Shown: positions 36,012 through 45,379 of the stretch, one piece after another | How the letters are laid out: each line of letters starts with the position of its first letter | Numbering within the stretch: position 1 is the stretch's first letter | From: Epinephelus fuscoguttatus | Taxonomy: Eukaryota > Chordata > Actinopteri > Perciformes > Serranidae | DNA: 64,000 nt | Assembly: GCF_011397635.1 (NCBI RefSeq) | Contig: NC_064772.1 | Coordinates: 11,795,035-11,859,034 of the forward strand | Direction: 5' to 3' | The notes under the pieces: model-generated | The model's database searches: none | What the model saw: only the letters and a program-made list of their open reading frames with translations | Told to the model about the DNA's origin: nothing | Position numbers and translations under genes: made by a program

Positions 36012-37894
36012 CTATCTCCATACCTACAGTAGCTTTGGCTGAAGGCATTATGTTTTCAGATTGTCTGTCCCATTCTCGTGGAAGCAATATCTCAAGAATG
36101 CCTTCAGGGAATTTTTCAAATTTGGCACAAACATCCCCTTGGGCTCAATGATGAGCTGATAGATTCTAGCTGTATTTTAGTGGTTAAAGGTCAAGGTCAC
36201 TATGAACTCGTCTCTCTAATTGTTGTGAGCGTGATATCTCAATAACACCTCAAGTAAATTTCCCCAAATTTGGCACAAACTACCACTAATGTGAGATCAA
36301 CCATGTAAATCACTTTGTAACTTTGTTCTGAAAAGTGCTTTATAAATGACATTTATTATTATTATTACTTGTACTCAAGGATGAACTAATTAAATTTTGG
36401 TGGCCAGAGGTCAAAGATCAAGGTGACTGTGTCCTGGTCTGTCTTATTCTCGTGCACATGATATTTCAAGAACACATTGAGGGAATTTCTTCAAAGTTTG
36501 CACAAACATCCACTTGGACTTTTAGAGTTTGATGATTAAAGGTCAAAGTCAGTCATATATTTATTTTTATTTAACCTTTAGTTAACCAGAAATACCTTGT
36601 GATTAAAATCTTATTTTTCAGAAGGGTTTGGCCAAGTCAGTCAGCAATATAAAGTTACAGACAGCCAACACAGAACAAAAATTCAAAATAAAAAATATGC
36701 AGCTCTAAAACAAGCAATTAAAATTACAAAATGAGATTACTACATAGAAAAGCTAAAACATATGTTGATATATGCTATAAGTGAACCACAGAAATAAGAA
36801 AAACAGGGGCAACTATAAATTATTAGAACGACCAGCTAAAATACACCCTGACATTGGCATATAGATGATTGCATACAAAATTCCAGCAACCGTGCTTTGA
36901 AAAGGCCTAGAGGAACTAATGAGTGGAACTTTAAGTCCGTCTGCAGACAATTCTGCATATGAAATATAATTATGACAAAATATCACTCAAATGCCTAATA
37001 GGATAAAATGATGAAATGATGGCATTGTATTTCTATAAGGTCAAAGGTCAACTTCACCGTGAATTCATAATGTTCTGCAAAAACCCTTACCTAGCCAGTA
37101 GTCACCATGATATCTCAGGAACAGAAGGAGAAGCATTTGGTCATAAACTGAATTGGTGGCACTAATCTTGGGTGTCCACCTTCAACTGTGGTGATTGTAT
37201 AGATCTGTGTTACTGGGAGGGGGGGGGATGTGTGTAAAGCAGCCGTGTTTTAGAATTTGTAGCTTCTTTGCAGCAACATCCACATTTGAAGCATTGTCAG
37301 CTGTCATGGCTACATATGAGTCTGGACAGACATGGATGTAAACTGTAACTGCAGCTTGGTTCAGCACATAAACAAGGCAGTAATTCTAGTTTTATTGTCA
37401 ACAACTTCTTGCACTAAACTTTTATCACACAGGACCCCTCGACAAACATCTCACTCACTACTTGTGTTCTTTTAGGGAGACGTGATGTTTAGGAACTGGC
37501 GGTCAATTTTCAATGGTGACGGGGGGCCACTGGATGCCAGGATACCCATCTACTCCTTTGACGGCAGGGATGTTTTAGCTGACCCCTTCTGGTCAGTACA
37601 CTTGATTGACTCCCTGCTTGTTTCTTTATGTCTGTTTTTATTATTTTTTATATTTTCTGCCATGTTGATATATTCTGTCATCTACCCGTCAGGCCTCAGA
37701 AGAGTATCTGGCATGGCTCCACCAGCAGGGGCCTCCGAGTGATGGACAAACACTGTGAGACGTGGCGAGCGGACCACATGTCTCTCATGGGCCAGTCGTC
37801 GAGCCTGACCTCAGGTCTGCTCCTGGGCCAGCAGACGCGGAGCTGCTCCAACCAGTACATTGTTCTTTGCATCGAGACCCACAAAAACTTTTAA
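6380..37894 (+). CDS. col15a1: col15a1: collagen type XV alpha-1 chain, 41 exons, 5' part outside window
   Basis: Secreted basement-membrane collagen and chondroitin-sulfate proteoglycan core (multiplexin family). Exons: 6380-6454, 8544-8636, 11538-11667, 12959-13008, 14387-14566, 14739-14765, 15102-15164, 16039-16119, 16851-16898, 17035-17169, 19499-19561, 20249-20302, 20735-20770, 22811-22936, 24015-24074, 24177-24212, 24451-24495, 24974-25036, 25360-25395, 26377-26460, 26607-26672, 26989-27042, 27247-27336, 27563-27598, 28968-29021, 29268-29324, 29534-29593, 29698-29739, 30196-30282, 30494-30521, 30631-30699, 31892-31917, 32064-32162, 32254-32407, 32542-32615, 32751-32879, 34258-34305, 34419-34481, 35760-35957, 37476-37591, 37693-37894. 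All junctions are AG/GT and phases join into one frame of 1078 codons plus stop. XV is chosen over XVIII because of GSIQQL followed by ASGYGSG, the [10 protein letters not shown] interruption, and [10 protein letters not shown] in the last domain, which match collagen XV as I remember it. Exons 19499-19561 and 30196-30282 are the least certain. Confidence 0.95.
6472..6518 (+). repeat. (CA)n microsatellite beside a splice donor
   Basis: An uninterrupted run of about 23 AC units begins 18 bases after the donor of the 6380-6454 exon. The opposite strand gives TG, a frequent length polymorphism in fish. Confidence 0.97.
6700..7843. mobile_element. Fold-back element with long inverted arms, copy 1
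   Basis: The left arm (about 6700-6960) opens AGGGGAACTCTGG and carries 'caacctgggccc', 'attggtccagtattgag' and 'gccactaacaggttcagat'. The right arm (about 7630-7843) carries the same words on the opposite strand: 'gtttgtcagtggcaaaa', 'aatggaccaatttc' and 'aaattgggtccatgtt'. The arms are about 210-260 bp. A second short element (7074-7440) sits between them. The left boundary is preceded by CTAA, a decayed TTAA. Related copies are at 15185-15892, 45657-47045 and 51005-51264. It encodes no protein. Confidence 0.8.
7074..7440. mobile_element. Short inverted-repeat element nested in the fold-back
   Basis: The left end is TAAAGACCTTCGCACACC followed by 'caagtccttattttt'. The right end reads 'aaaaaataaggacttg' and then 'tgcacaggcctta', which is its imperfect reverse complement over about 32 bp. 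No open frame of interest lies inside. It looks like a MITE that inserted into the larger element, or that element's core. Confidence 0.6.
9176..9706. mobile_element. GGGCTGGGTA-terminated MITE, nested
   Basis: The left terminus GGGCTGGGTACCG and the right terminus 'gatacccagccc' are inverted copies. Internal inverted wording ('ctataccaggacc' against 'ctactaggtacag') is weaker. The style fits non-autonomous hAT-like elements, but no clear 8-bp duplication was confirmed. A LINE-like fragment (9341-9558) sits inside it. Confidence 0.65.
9341..9558 (-). mobile_element. LINE-derived fragment, innermost of a three-level nest
   Basis: The minus frame contains [20 protein letters not shown], followed by [15 protein letters not shown]. 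These match the Arg-rich C-terminal end of ORF2 in certain fish non-LTR retrotransposons (remembered wording MPPGRLPLEVF). It stays open for only about 86 codons and lacks catalytic motifs, so it is a dead fragment. Confidence 0.6.
11725..12570 (-). pseudogene. Non-LTR retrotransposon reverse-transcriptase C-terminal fragment, frameshifted
   Basis: Two minus-strand frames join at a TAATG overlap near 12225. The first (12548-12225) holds [38 protein letters not shown] and [20 protein letters not shown]. The second (12225-11959) continues with MQIMYRVK and [10 protein letters not shown]. This is the thumb and C-terminal part of a LINE reverse transcriptase. The catalytic YADD-type palm is missing. 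The order of the frames shows a frameshift or nonsense lesion. It lies in the col15a1 intron after exon 11538-11667. Confidence 0.8.
13084..13979. mobile_element. piggyBac-type MITE with TTAA duplication, 896 bp
   Basis: Termini are AGGGGACCTATTATG on the left and 'caccataggtcccct' on the right, an inverted pair with 11 perfect terminal bases. Both flanks are TTAA (13080-13083 and 13980-13983), the target site of piggyBac-superfamily transposases. No transposase frame is present. It contains internal near-repeats such as 'aacagagacaagcagcactttc' against 'acagagtatagtggtactttc'. Confidence 0.88.
14387..16119 (+). other. col15a1: col15a1 first collagenous segment (4 exons)
   Basis: Exon 14387-14566 encodes [20 protein letters not shown] and continues in Gly-X-Y to GVAGKDGMP. 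Exon 14739-14765 is only nine codons (GSKGETGAP). Exon 15102-15164 gives [20 protein letters not shown] and K. Exon 16039-16119 runs [20 protein letters not shown] and breaks the repeat with RASPMFL. Exons starting with a complete Gly codon and lengths that are multiples of nine are normal for fibrillar-like helix exons. Confidence 0.95.
15185..15892. mobile_element. Fold-back element with TTAA flanks, copy 2
   Basis: The same family as 6700-7843: left arm 15185-15460 and right arm about 15640-15892 share inverted wording ('gccactgacagactgaaat' against 'gatcctgtcagtggcaaa'; 'gaaactggtccaatatgg' against 'actggaccagtttg'). TTAA is present at 15181-15184 and at 15893-15896. The inner arm ends also pair ('gagaggtagacc' against 'ggtctacctctgt'), so this copy is a near-perfect hairpin. 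It starts 16 bases downstream of the donor of exon 15102-15164. Confidence 0.85.
16851..17169 (+). other. col15a1: col15a1 acidic Ser-Gly interruption and next helix segment
   Basis: Exon 16851-16898 encodes [16 protein letters not shown], a short non-collagenous interruption with one Ser-Gly in an acidic patch. Human collagen XV has an EGSG interruption at this place, as I remember it. Exon 17035-17169 returns to Gly-X-Y with [20 protein letters not shown], then [14 protein letters not shown]. The 1.05-kb-scale spacing of earlier introns is broken after this by the 17278-19314 insertion. Confidence 0.92.
17278..19314. mobile_element. Terminal-inverted-repeat element carrying an internal LINE copy
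   Basis: The left end CATACCTGCCAACA and right end 'tgttggcaggtatg' are perfect inverted copies of 14 bases. CTGTAC occurs just outside both ends (17272-17277 and 19316-19321), a possible target duplication. Inside are two direct copies of 'tttgggggcaattttggccccc' wording (17521-17575 and 18953-18995) and an L2-like LINE fragment. No transposase is recognisable. The whole lies in one col15a1 intron. Confidence 0.7.
17808..18607 (+). pseudogene. L2-like LINE: C-terminal reverse transcriptase and 3' tail
   Basis: The frame ending at 18431 contains [54 protein letters not shown] and [20 protein letters not shown]. These are the thumb-region motifs of L2-clade reverse transcriptases. After the stop comes 'gtaagcgtctttgagcacttg', 'aaagcgcgttataaataaaa' and a TTATT repeat, the usual L2-type 3' end. 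It is 5'-truncated, as most LINE copies are, and it lacks the catalytic palm. Confidence 0.9.
19499..19561 (+). other. col15a1: Predicted col15a1 exon with Ser-Gly repeat
   Basis: TTTTCAG precedes and GTAGTA follows an in-frame 63-base segment encoding [20 protein letters not shown] and Q. It joins in phase 0 to both neighbours. Five or six Ser-Gly repeats next to acidic residues resemble serglycin-type glycosaminoglycan attachment sites. I know of no identical stretch in human collagen XV, but the human protein has a GSGSGD segment nearby. The exon could be alternatively used or be a false prediction. Confidence 0.65.
21168..22270. mobile_element. MITE with 'ctacacactggacctt' terminus, 1.1 kb
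   Basis: The left end after TTAA (21164-21167) is AAGGTTCAGTATGTGAGAT. The right end is 'gatcctacacactggacctt', its inverse with few differences; the TTAA beyond it has decayed to TGAA. The type fits piggyBac-like non-autonomous elements. A long AT microsatellite has expanded inside it. A related right end occurs at 57675-57695, followed by TTAA. Confidence 0.8.
21682..21798. repeat. (AT)n microsatellite, interrupted by GT units
   Basis: More than 100 bases of TA/AT dinucleotides with a GTGTGTGT interruption near 21751-21762. It lies within the 21168-22270 element. Confidence 0.98.
27706..28320. repeat. Unassigned repeat-like intron stretch
   Basis: Starts with 'gcccctttcccactggac', a wording that recurs at the ends of some fish DNA elements, and includes 'taatgggaaagg', a weak inverse. 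I could not find a matching right terminus. No coding content. Confidence 0.3.
28325..28600 (-). mobile_element. LINE 3'-end fragment, minus orientation
   Basis: The plus-strand 'ggatactttattcatcccc' followed by 'cgggaaattcgggtgtcc' is the reverse complement of the conserved 3' end of a frequent fish non-LTR family. On the minus strand the short frame ending in [20 protein letters not shown] then [12 protein letters not shown] fits this end. It is a truncated copy in the intron before exon 28968-29021. Confidence 0.65.
29534..30699 (+). other. col15a1: col15a1 cysteine-bearing interruption (5 exons)
   Basis: Exon 29534-29593 ends its Gly-X-Y run with GIFNCPKG. Exon 29698-29739 encodes [14 protein letters not shown], the diagnostic collagen XV interruption. 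Exons 30196-30282, 30494-30521 and 30631-30699 add [29 protein letters not shown] and [16 protein letters not shown]. Six Cys fall between the two helices. In collagen XV the cysteines here are thought to form interchain disulfides (family knowledge). Frames join without stops. Confidence 0.88.
30196..30282 (+). other. col15a1: Predicted extra Cys-rich col15a1 exon (29 codons)
   Basis: CACTCAG precedes and GTAGAG follows an open phase-0 segment encoding [20 protein letters not shown] and then KAHCQYRNQ. It has three Cys, many Lys/His, and a possible N-glycosylation site (NCT). I do not recall a counterpart in human collagen XV, where the PHCKM motif is followed by a short acidic-free spacer. 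It may be a lineage-specific or alternative exon. Confidence 0.6.
31892..32615 (+). other. col15a1: col15a1 last collagenous segments (4 exons)
   Basis: The 26-base exon 31892-31917 completes NTYLPRGGW, a break comparable to 'LAYLRHFL' in human XV. Exons 32064-32162 and 32254-32407 give [20 protein letters not shown] and long [20 protein letters not shown] helices. Exon 32542-32615 encodes [20 protein letters not shown] and then GNAAS. The donor at GCATCT|GTAAGA was chosen over an upstream GGTAACG because only it keeps the following trimerisation exon in frame. Confidence 0.92.
32995..33570. pseudogene. Tc1-like transposase remnants as an inverted pair
   Basis: The plus-strand frame at about 33045-33345 holds [25 protein letters not shown] and HPWDVL, the region around the second and third catalytic acids of Tc1/mariner transposases (usual wording DNAPCHTA, WPPNSPDLNPIEHLWD). 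The minus-strand frame (33480-33265) holds [20 protein letters not shown] followed by WDVL, so the same segment is repeated inversely. Both are degenerate and truncated. The arrangement is tail to tail across about 33350. Confidence 0.78.
33905..33930. repeat. (TA)n microsatellite
   Basis: Thirteen TA units, perfect, in the intron between the two trimerisation-domain exons. Confidence 0.97.
34700..35260 (+). repeat. AGGTCA-rich interspersed repeat, copy 1
   Basis: Contains 'gtcaaaggtcaaggtcttt', 'ctcgtgaacgcaacatctc', 'gtccacttgaactgaagg' and 'gccattagtcaatgtcata'. The same words recur at 36030-36300 and 36370-37230, and on the minus strand at 54750-54880. This is a familiar fish repeat with unknown coding origin. 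It repeats the nuclear receptor half-site AGGTCA several times. Confidence 0.75.
35439..35514 (+). repeat. Solo L2-like LINE 3' tail
   Basis: The sequence 'gttgtaaagagctttctaac', then 'aaaggtgcatataaattaag' and a TTATTG tail, is the same 3' end pattern as the L2 copy ending at 18607. Confidence 0.7.
35976..36011. repeat. T23-A13 palindromic homopolymer junction
   Basis: A run of 23 T is followed directly by 13 A, starting 18 bases after the donor of the exon 35760-35957. It can fold on itself and is likely length-unstable. It may mark the tail of a retroposed copy. Confidence 0.9.
36030..36300 (+). repeat. AGGTCA-rich interspersed repeat, copy 2
   Basis: Same family as 34700-35260: 'attctcgtggaagcaatatc', 'cacaaacatccccttgggc' and 'aaaggtcaaggtcac'. 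It is followed at once by an L2-like tail (36302-36369). Confidence 0.75.
36302..36369 (+). repeat. Solo L2-like LINE 3' tail
   Basis: 'atcactttgtaactttg', 'aaaagtgctttataaatg' and a TTATTATT tail match the L2-type 3' end seen at 18541-18607. Confidence 0.8.
36370..37230 (+). repeat. AGGTCA-rich repeat copy 3, split by an insertion
   Basis: The family words resume at 'aaggatgaactaattaaatt' and 'agaggtcaaagatcaagg', stop near 36550, and continue after about 36955 with 'gacaaaatatcactcaaatg' and 'ggtcaaaggtcaacttcac'. The inserted 36555-36955 opens 'tttatttaacctttagttaac', the reverse-oriented end of another fish retroposon. So one repeat is broken by a second. Confidence 0.7.
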
Positions 37895-38285
37895 CCCCCT
37901 CGCCCCTGTACCACTCAACCAAGGAACCCATCCCAGCCAGCGCAAACGTTCAACACTCGGGGAAAAAGATTTGAGTGTCTTTCAAAGAGAAGGACGTCGA
38001 TTTCAGCACATCTGTGGTGCTATGTGTAGCATTTTGTGCTTTTTAAAACAGAGGATAATATTTAACACTTTTTTTCACAAAGGGGATGTTCATACTTTTT
38101 TCTCTCCTTTCTCTGCTGACATCACTTTATGTTGTTGAAGGAGAGAGAAGATTGTTAAGAGGCAGTAACAAACTCTTAACAACAGCCAAGACATAATCTG
38201 GGAAGGCAAGCTAACATGAAGTTGATGCTACACTATGGAACTGGAATTATTTTGGGGGTTGTTTGCAATCCATTTTGTGTCTTAA

Positions 38286-38887
38286 AGGAGCTGTGTACAA
38301 CAGTCAGAGCATATCTATAATTCAGAGTCTGAGCTGGAATTGTCTGCATTCGGCTCTCAACATGGAGGTGGCTGAATTTGCAGCTAGCAGCTAACTGTGC
38401 TAACAGCATGTGCTGACAGAGATCATTTTTTGGATTGTTTGCAGTCCTAATTTGAGACTAAAAAGAGCTGGAGTCTGAGCTGGGATTGTCTGCACTTGGC
38501 TCTCAACATGGAGGTGGCTGAGCAGGTGGCTAGCAGCTAACGTTGCTAACAGTGCAAACAGCCTAAACAATGGCAACAGTGCTGACAGAGCTAATGGTGC
38601 TAAGGTAAGGAGGAAGTGAAAGATTGGGCATTACACTCCCGCAACAATGCTGTTCTCAGCATTAACCACCTCGTGAGTGCAGCACATAGCTGTGGCAATT
38701 TGGCTAGCCAGTGGGATATGACTACAACAGACTACAACAACAAAAAACAGAGAAGCTCAGATTACAACACACACAGAGGAAGCATGACTTCATTCGCTGC
38801 TCAGGACGCCATTACTTCACTATATCTTTACATAGCAAATAGATGTTTGCAGCTGTATTAATGCTCTGAATGTTATGTACAGCACTT
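38286..38887. mobile_element. TTAA-flanked MITE within the col15a1 3' UTR
   Basis: Left end AGGAGCTGTGTACA after TTAA (38282-38285); right end 'tatgtacagcactt' before TTAA (38888-38891), an imperfect inverse. Inside, 'ggctctcaacatggaggtgg' occurs twice (38353-38375 and 38500-38520), and 'gctaacagtgc'-type repeats follow. A related copy lies at 63399-63832. If the UTR call is right, the element is transcribed as part of the mRNA. Confidence 0.85.
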
Positions 38888-39900
38888 TTAAAGTAACGCC
38901 CCATCAACATTGTAAGAAATATTTCCCCTCATGTTCACCCTGTTGGCACATAATGTAAAATGCAACACAGAGGCTGATGGAGGCTGAGACAATATTCATG
39001 CTAATATCTCAGATAGAAATGTGGTAATGCTTTCTTAGTTTTAAAAATGATACACGCAGCACCTTTAACCTTTATTCAGGCAAAGTGGACTCATTTGCAA
39101 CTAGACACATCTGTTTCACTTTACAAGAATCAAACAAGATATACAAAGGCTTTTTCCCTACAGTCACCCAGGTGTGTTGAGGATAAGACGTCTCTTTTTT
39201 TAAGTTGGTCTCTTTGTTGTTCAGGAGACTGAAAATGCAGCGGCTGGCAGTTTTTACAAATGATAGATTTCCAAAGACTTTTGTGACGGAAGCACAAAGC
39301 TACTTTCACTGCCTTGTTTACAGGTTGTCATGGAGGGTTTTAAACGTTTCTGTAGACATGTTTTAAGGGTAAGAAATGTCTTCCTATAGCTTACAGAGTC
39401 CCTTGTCCAACAGTGGGAAGTCCAGACGACCAGTGTTGCCACCAAAGTCATTTTTGATGCACTGTACTTTATTTTTAAAAAAATATATTTTCTAGTTCAA
39501 CATTTTCATCCTTGAATGTGTTGTTTGTGTCGTAGCTTTTTCATACATCTTGGTGATCTCACATCTTAGCAGCTCTTTCTCTCAATAGGCTATTTAATTT
39601 AAATTCAATGATTTATTTATACCGTCACAGCACATAACATGAAATCAGATGAGTAAATTTAAGAATGTAATTTATCGTTTTGTTGTTTGTCAAATGTTTT
39701 TTTTCTCACTTTTTTTTTTTTTTTTGTACTTTTTGTTTTAATTTCTGGAAAATATTGACAACAGTCAAAACGAATTTCCACCGAGATTTAATTGGAAAAA
39801 GCTAAATAATTTTCATGCTGAAAAAGAAGACCAGAAAAAAAGAAATTCCATGGGGAAAAGTGAGAGCACATGTTTTTGTATAAATATTGGTGCTTTGTTG

Positions 39901-39906
39901 AATAAA
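39901..39906 (+). terminator. Polyadenylation signal AATAAA for col15a1
   Basis: A canonical hexamer follows 'gctttgttg' and precedes a T-rich 'gttttctcttttc', the usual surroundings of a vertebrate cleavage site. Confidence 0.7.
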
Positions 39907-40794
39907 GTTTTCTCTTTTCATAACCTCTTCTTGTTGATTCTTAATTCAGTTCACAAAATAACTCAAATGCCTCAGACTGTATTAGTTTACAGCTGGCATA
40001 GAGAGGCACAAAAACCAGATTATGATACTCACTTGGTCATAAGAATCATGTCCGAGATACTGTATGTTCTGGGCAGGACATTATACAGTTGAAAAGTCTG
40101 GAAGACATGTTATAGCACTGTTTCCAAATTGCCTCAGACCTATATTTTGGTATTTTCTCTACTGCAATTCTGTGACAGTTACAGGCCAACATACACCCAT
40201 ACCAATATATCTGTGATGAGCTAAAATTGGCCAAAAATATAGGCCATGTAAACCTACCAGCTGGGCTCTAGTTTGAATCTGTCAGCACCATAAAGAGAGA
40301 CACAATGATAAAAATAGTCATATTTATTCTTTCATTCTGTCTGCTTCAATATTCCAGCAAAATACAAGGAGCCTTTTAGAGGAACAAAAAAGGAGGGGTT
40401 GCTTTTTACTATGGAGGCTTTGATACTTACTTACATACAGTATAAGTGGACAACAGCTTGAATCCATTGTACCTGCTGTACACTTTAGCTGCTTTTATCT
40501 GTGAAGGAGCAAGGTGCATATATAGATTCTATGGTATACCTTTAGAGAGTCATTGTCCTGAGTGTGAAGCTTAGATAACCCGATCTTGCTCTGTAGGTTA
40601 AAGGTTTTGTAAACAAATATTGCTCTTTAAACACATTTTCATTCCAAAGGTCCGACATGGAAAGAGCAAAACAGCCAACAGCTCAGAGTTAGGGGACCCT
40701 AGCCATGTGCTCTCACTTCGCTTTGACAGCACAGAGGTCGTTTTGAAGGTCTTTACATCGGAACGTCTTTGGAGAGTTTTTGGGACACTTGGAC

Positions 40795-43426
<2,632 letters not shown>

Positions 43427-43464
43427 ATACTTGTTTTTTTAAGGTTTAAAGGTTAAAAATTATA

Positions 43465-43470
43465 ATTAAA
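43465..43470 (+). terminator. Candidate ATTAAA polyadenylation signal for the lipocalin
   Basis: ATTAAA lies 38 bases beyond the stop. A canonical AATAAA at 43403-43408 falls inside the last codons of the predicted frame and may be the true signal if the protein ends earlier by splicing. Confidence 0.45.
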
Positions 43471-43495
43471 GTAAACTTAAGTGGTTAGCCTTTAT

Positions 43496-43966
43496 CAGAG
43501 ATACTCAACTTGTTTCGCTCGGGGACCTCTTTTGCAAAATGACTGGAGACCAGGGGCCAGTTAATAAACAAACAATAATAATATTTGTTAATATGTATAA
43601 TGATTGAATTGCCTGTTTTAAACTTTTCTACGTTTGCCCTCCCCACCACTCTTCACAAGGAGGCAAATCCAGTCACAAGTGTACTGTACAGGTCAAGTAT
43701 GGGCAGGGATTTTTCTAGGATTTGAGGACATGTACAGCTTAGCTTTGTCAGGGGTCCAGGGGATCCTCCCTTGGTATTTTATTATTTATTAATTTTTATT
43801 AATAAACAAGCTCTATTTTGATGCTTTTTTAAAAAAAAAAACAAACTTATTTACTATATTTATTTTCAATGTGAATAAAAAATAACAAATGAAAAGATTC
43901 ACTGGGCTACCCAGCACCCTATCCCAGGCCAAATTTGGCCCTCTAGCTGCAGGTTGAGTATCACTG
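43496..43966. mobile_element. Non-autonomous hAT-like element, 471 bp
   Basis: Left terminus CAGAGATACTCAACTTG and right terminus 'caggttgagtatcactg' are inverted copies with the CAG...CTG ends typical of hAT elements. The flanking octamers GCCTTTAT and GCCAATAT agree at six of eight positions, as expected for an old 8-bp target duplication. It has no transposase. It follows the lipocalin stop by 70 bases, so it is probably in or just past the 3' UTR. Confidence 0.8.
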
Positions 43967-44755
43967 GCCAATATAATTGTTTTGTCAGTGCCAAAACAGT
44001 GGAAGGAGTTTATTAAGTAACAAATAGGGGCATTTCATTTTCTGTTTGTAATGAAGATGCATTTTGTGCCTTGAAATGTTTCAGCTGTAGTTGTATCTTG
44101 TAGCTAAGTGCAATAATCATGTTCCTACAGTTGATTATTTAAAGCATCTCATTTAAATGTCAAATGTAAACATTGAATATAAGCTTATGAATCTGGCTAT
44201 AACGCATGATCACTTTATTCCCCCAAAATTAGCTGGATTAAGTTTATAAAAAAAAACATACTTAAATCTCTGATTCAATCTATCAAACAAATTAAGTTTT
44301 AATTGTTTTTAAGCTTGTTATACTGTTAATAATATTTACTGCAAAGCTTCCTTTTCCCAGAAAATAATAAATATATTTTACGTCATTGTCCAGGAAATTA
44401 CTTCCGTTTCAGGGTGTAGATTTCAAAATAAAGGTAAAACAGCTTAAAAGTTAAAATGTAAAACTATATCTTATTCGACATAACATTACTTACCATCCCA
44501 AAATGTTTCTGTATTACTAAAATACAGCTTTTTAAAAATATTCTCACGTAGTACTGTGTTGGAGTGATGGCATTTTACAATTTAAATGTAAAATGTTTAA
44601 TAAATTGATTGGAATAATAATATAATATATATATGATGAAAAAATATATTTGCAACTTGCTGGTCATTTATTTGTTTGTTTATTCGTGAAAAACAAAGCC
44701 AGTAAACAAGGTCATTTGAGGTGAAACATGATGCTTTTATTCTGAAGGACGCAGC

Positions 44756-44764
44756 CCGGAAGTG
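44756..44764 (+). promoter_or_regulatory. Candidate ETS/GABP site in the ggh promoter or leader
   Basis: CCGGAAGTG is a perfect ETS-family core 29 bases before the ggh start codon. Vertebrate housekeeping promoters often carry this motif near the transcription start. An ACTTCCG on the plus strand at 44400-44406 is a second, inverse site. No TATA box is evident. Confidence 0.5.
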
Positions 44765-44792
44765 CAGTGACAACAACATTATCTTGGGCCAA

Positions 44793-45341
44793 ATGGCGAC
44801 TCTCAAACGTCCTGCCTTATGTTTTACTTTTAGAATAATAATCTTGTCCTTGTTTTTCATTTCTCTCCCATGTCTACCGCTGTATTCTCCAGCCAAACAA
44901 AACAACCGACCAATTATTGGTAAGTTTATAAACACATTATTGACGGCAGCATTAAATTAAGCTAAATTAACTTCCATTTTCATTTAACTGTTACAGCTTC
45001 CAGCTAACTGCGTCAACTTAATGTTTATTGTTGTTGTTGTTGTTGTTGTTGTTTAGTTTGTAAAGTGACAGCATGCTAACAGAAGTGTCGTAGCTACCTA
45101 TACGTGTTTAAACTGGTTGTGTTTTTGTCTTAAAAGGTGTCCTGGCTCAAGAAGTTAAATACCCAAAAGGAAATGAAACCTCTTACATCGCTGCGTCCTA
45201 TGTGAAGACTCTGGAGTCAGCAGGAGCAAGAGTTGTACCTGTCATGTGAGTTATTACCTAACATGTTACTGACTGTCACTTCTGCAGTACATGACAGCTT
45301 TAGCAACGCCAGTGTGCTCAAACTGAAACCTTTAACCCCTT

Positions 45342-45379
<38 letters not shown>

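Larger units (their letters stand above)
34419..37894 (+). other. col15a1: col15a1 hinge and endostatin-like (restin) domain (4 exons)
   Basis: Exon 34419-34481 encodes a short hinge ([20 protein letters not shown] and R), much shorter than the Pro-rich hinge of mammals; it contains an RGD. Exon 35760-35957 begins [14 protein letters not shown] and includes [12 protein letters not shown]. Exon 37476-37591 includes [17 protein letters not shown], and exon 37693-37894 includes [22 protein letters not shown] and [12 protein letters not shown] before the stop. Four Cys (MCYEQ, HCETW, SCSNQ, LCIE) match the two disulfides of the endostatin fold. Proteolytic release yields an anti-angiogenic fragment in mammals (family knowledge). 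Confidence 0.95.
37895..39925 (+). other. col15a1: col15a1 3' untranslated region
   Basis: From the TAA at 37892-37894 there is no further open collagen frame, and the first canonical AATAAA with a T-rich downstream region is at 39901. The UTR would be about 2 kb and contains a TTAA-flanked element (38286-38887). Its exact end is inferred. Confidence 0.7.

Noticed and set aside
6380..37894. Assignment as col18a1
   Set aside because: The interruption [10 protein letters not shown] and [10 protein letters not shown] in the C-terminal domain fit collagen XV, and the zinc-binding His-rich start of endostatin is absent.
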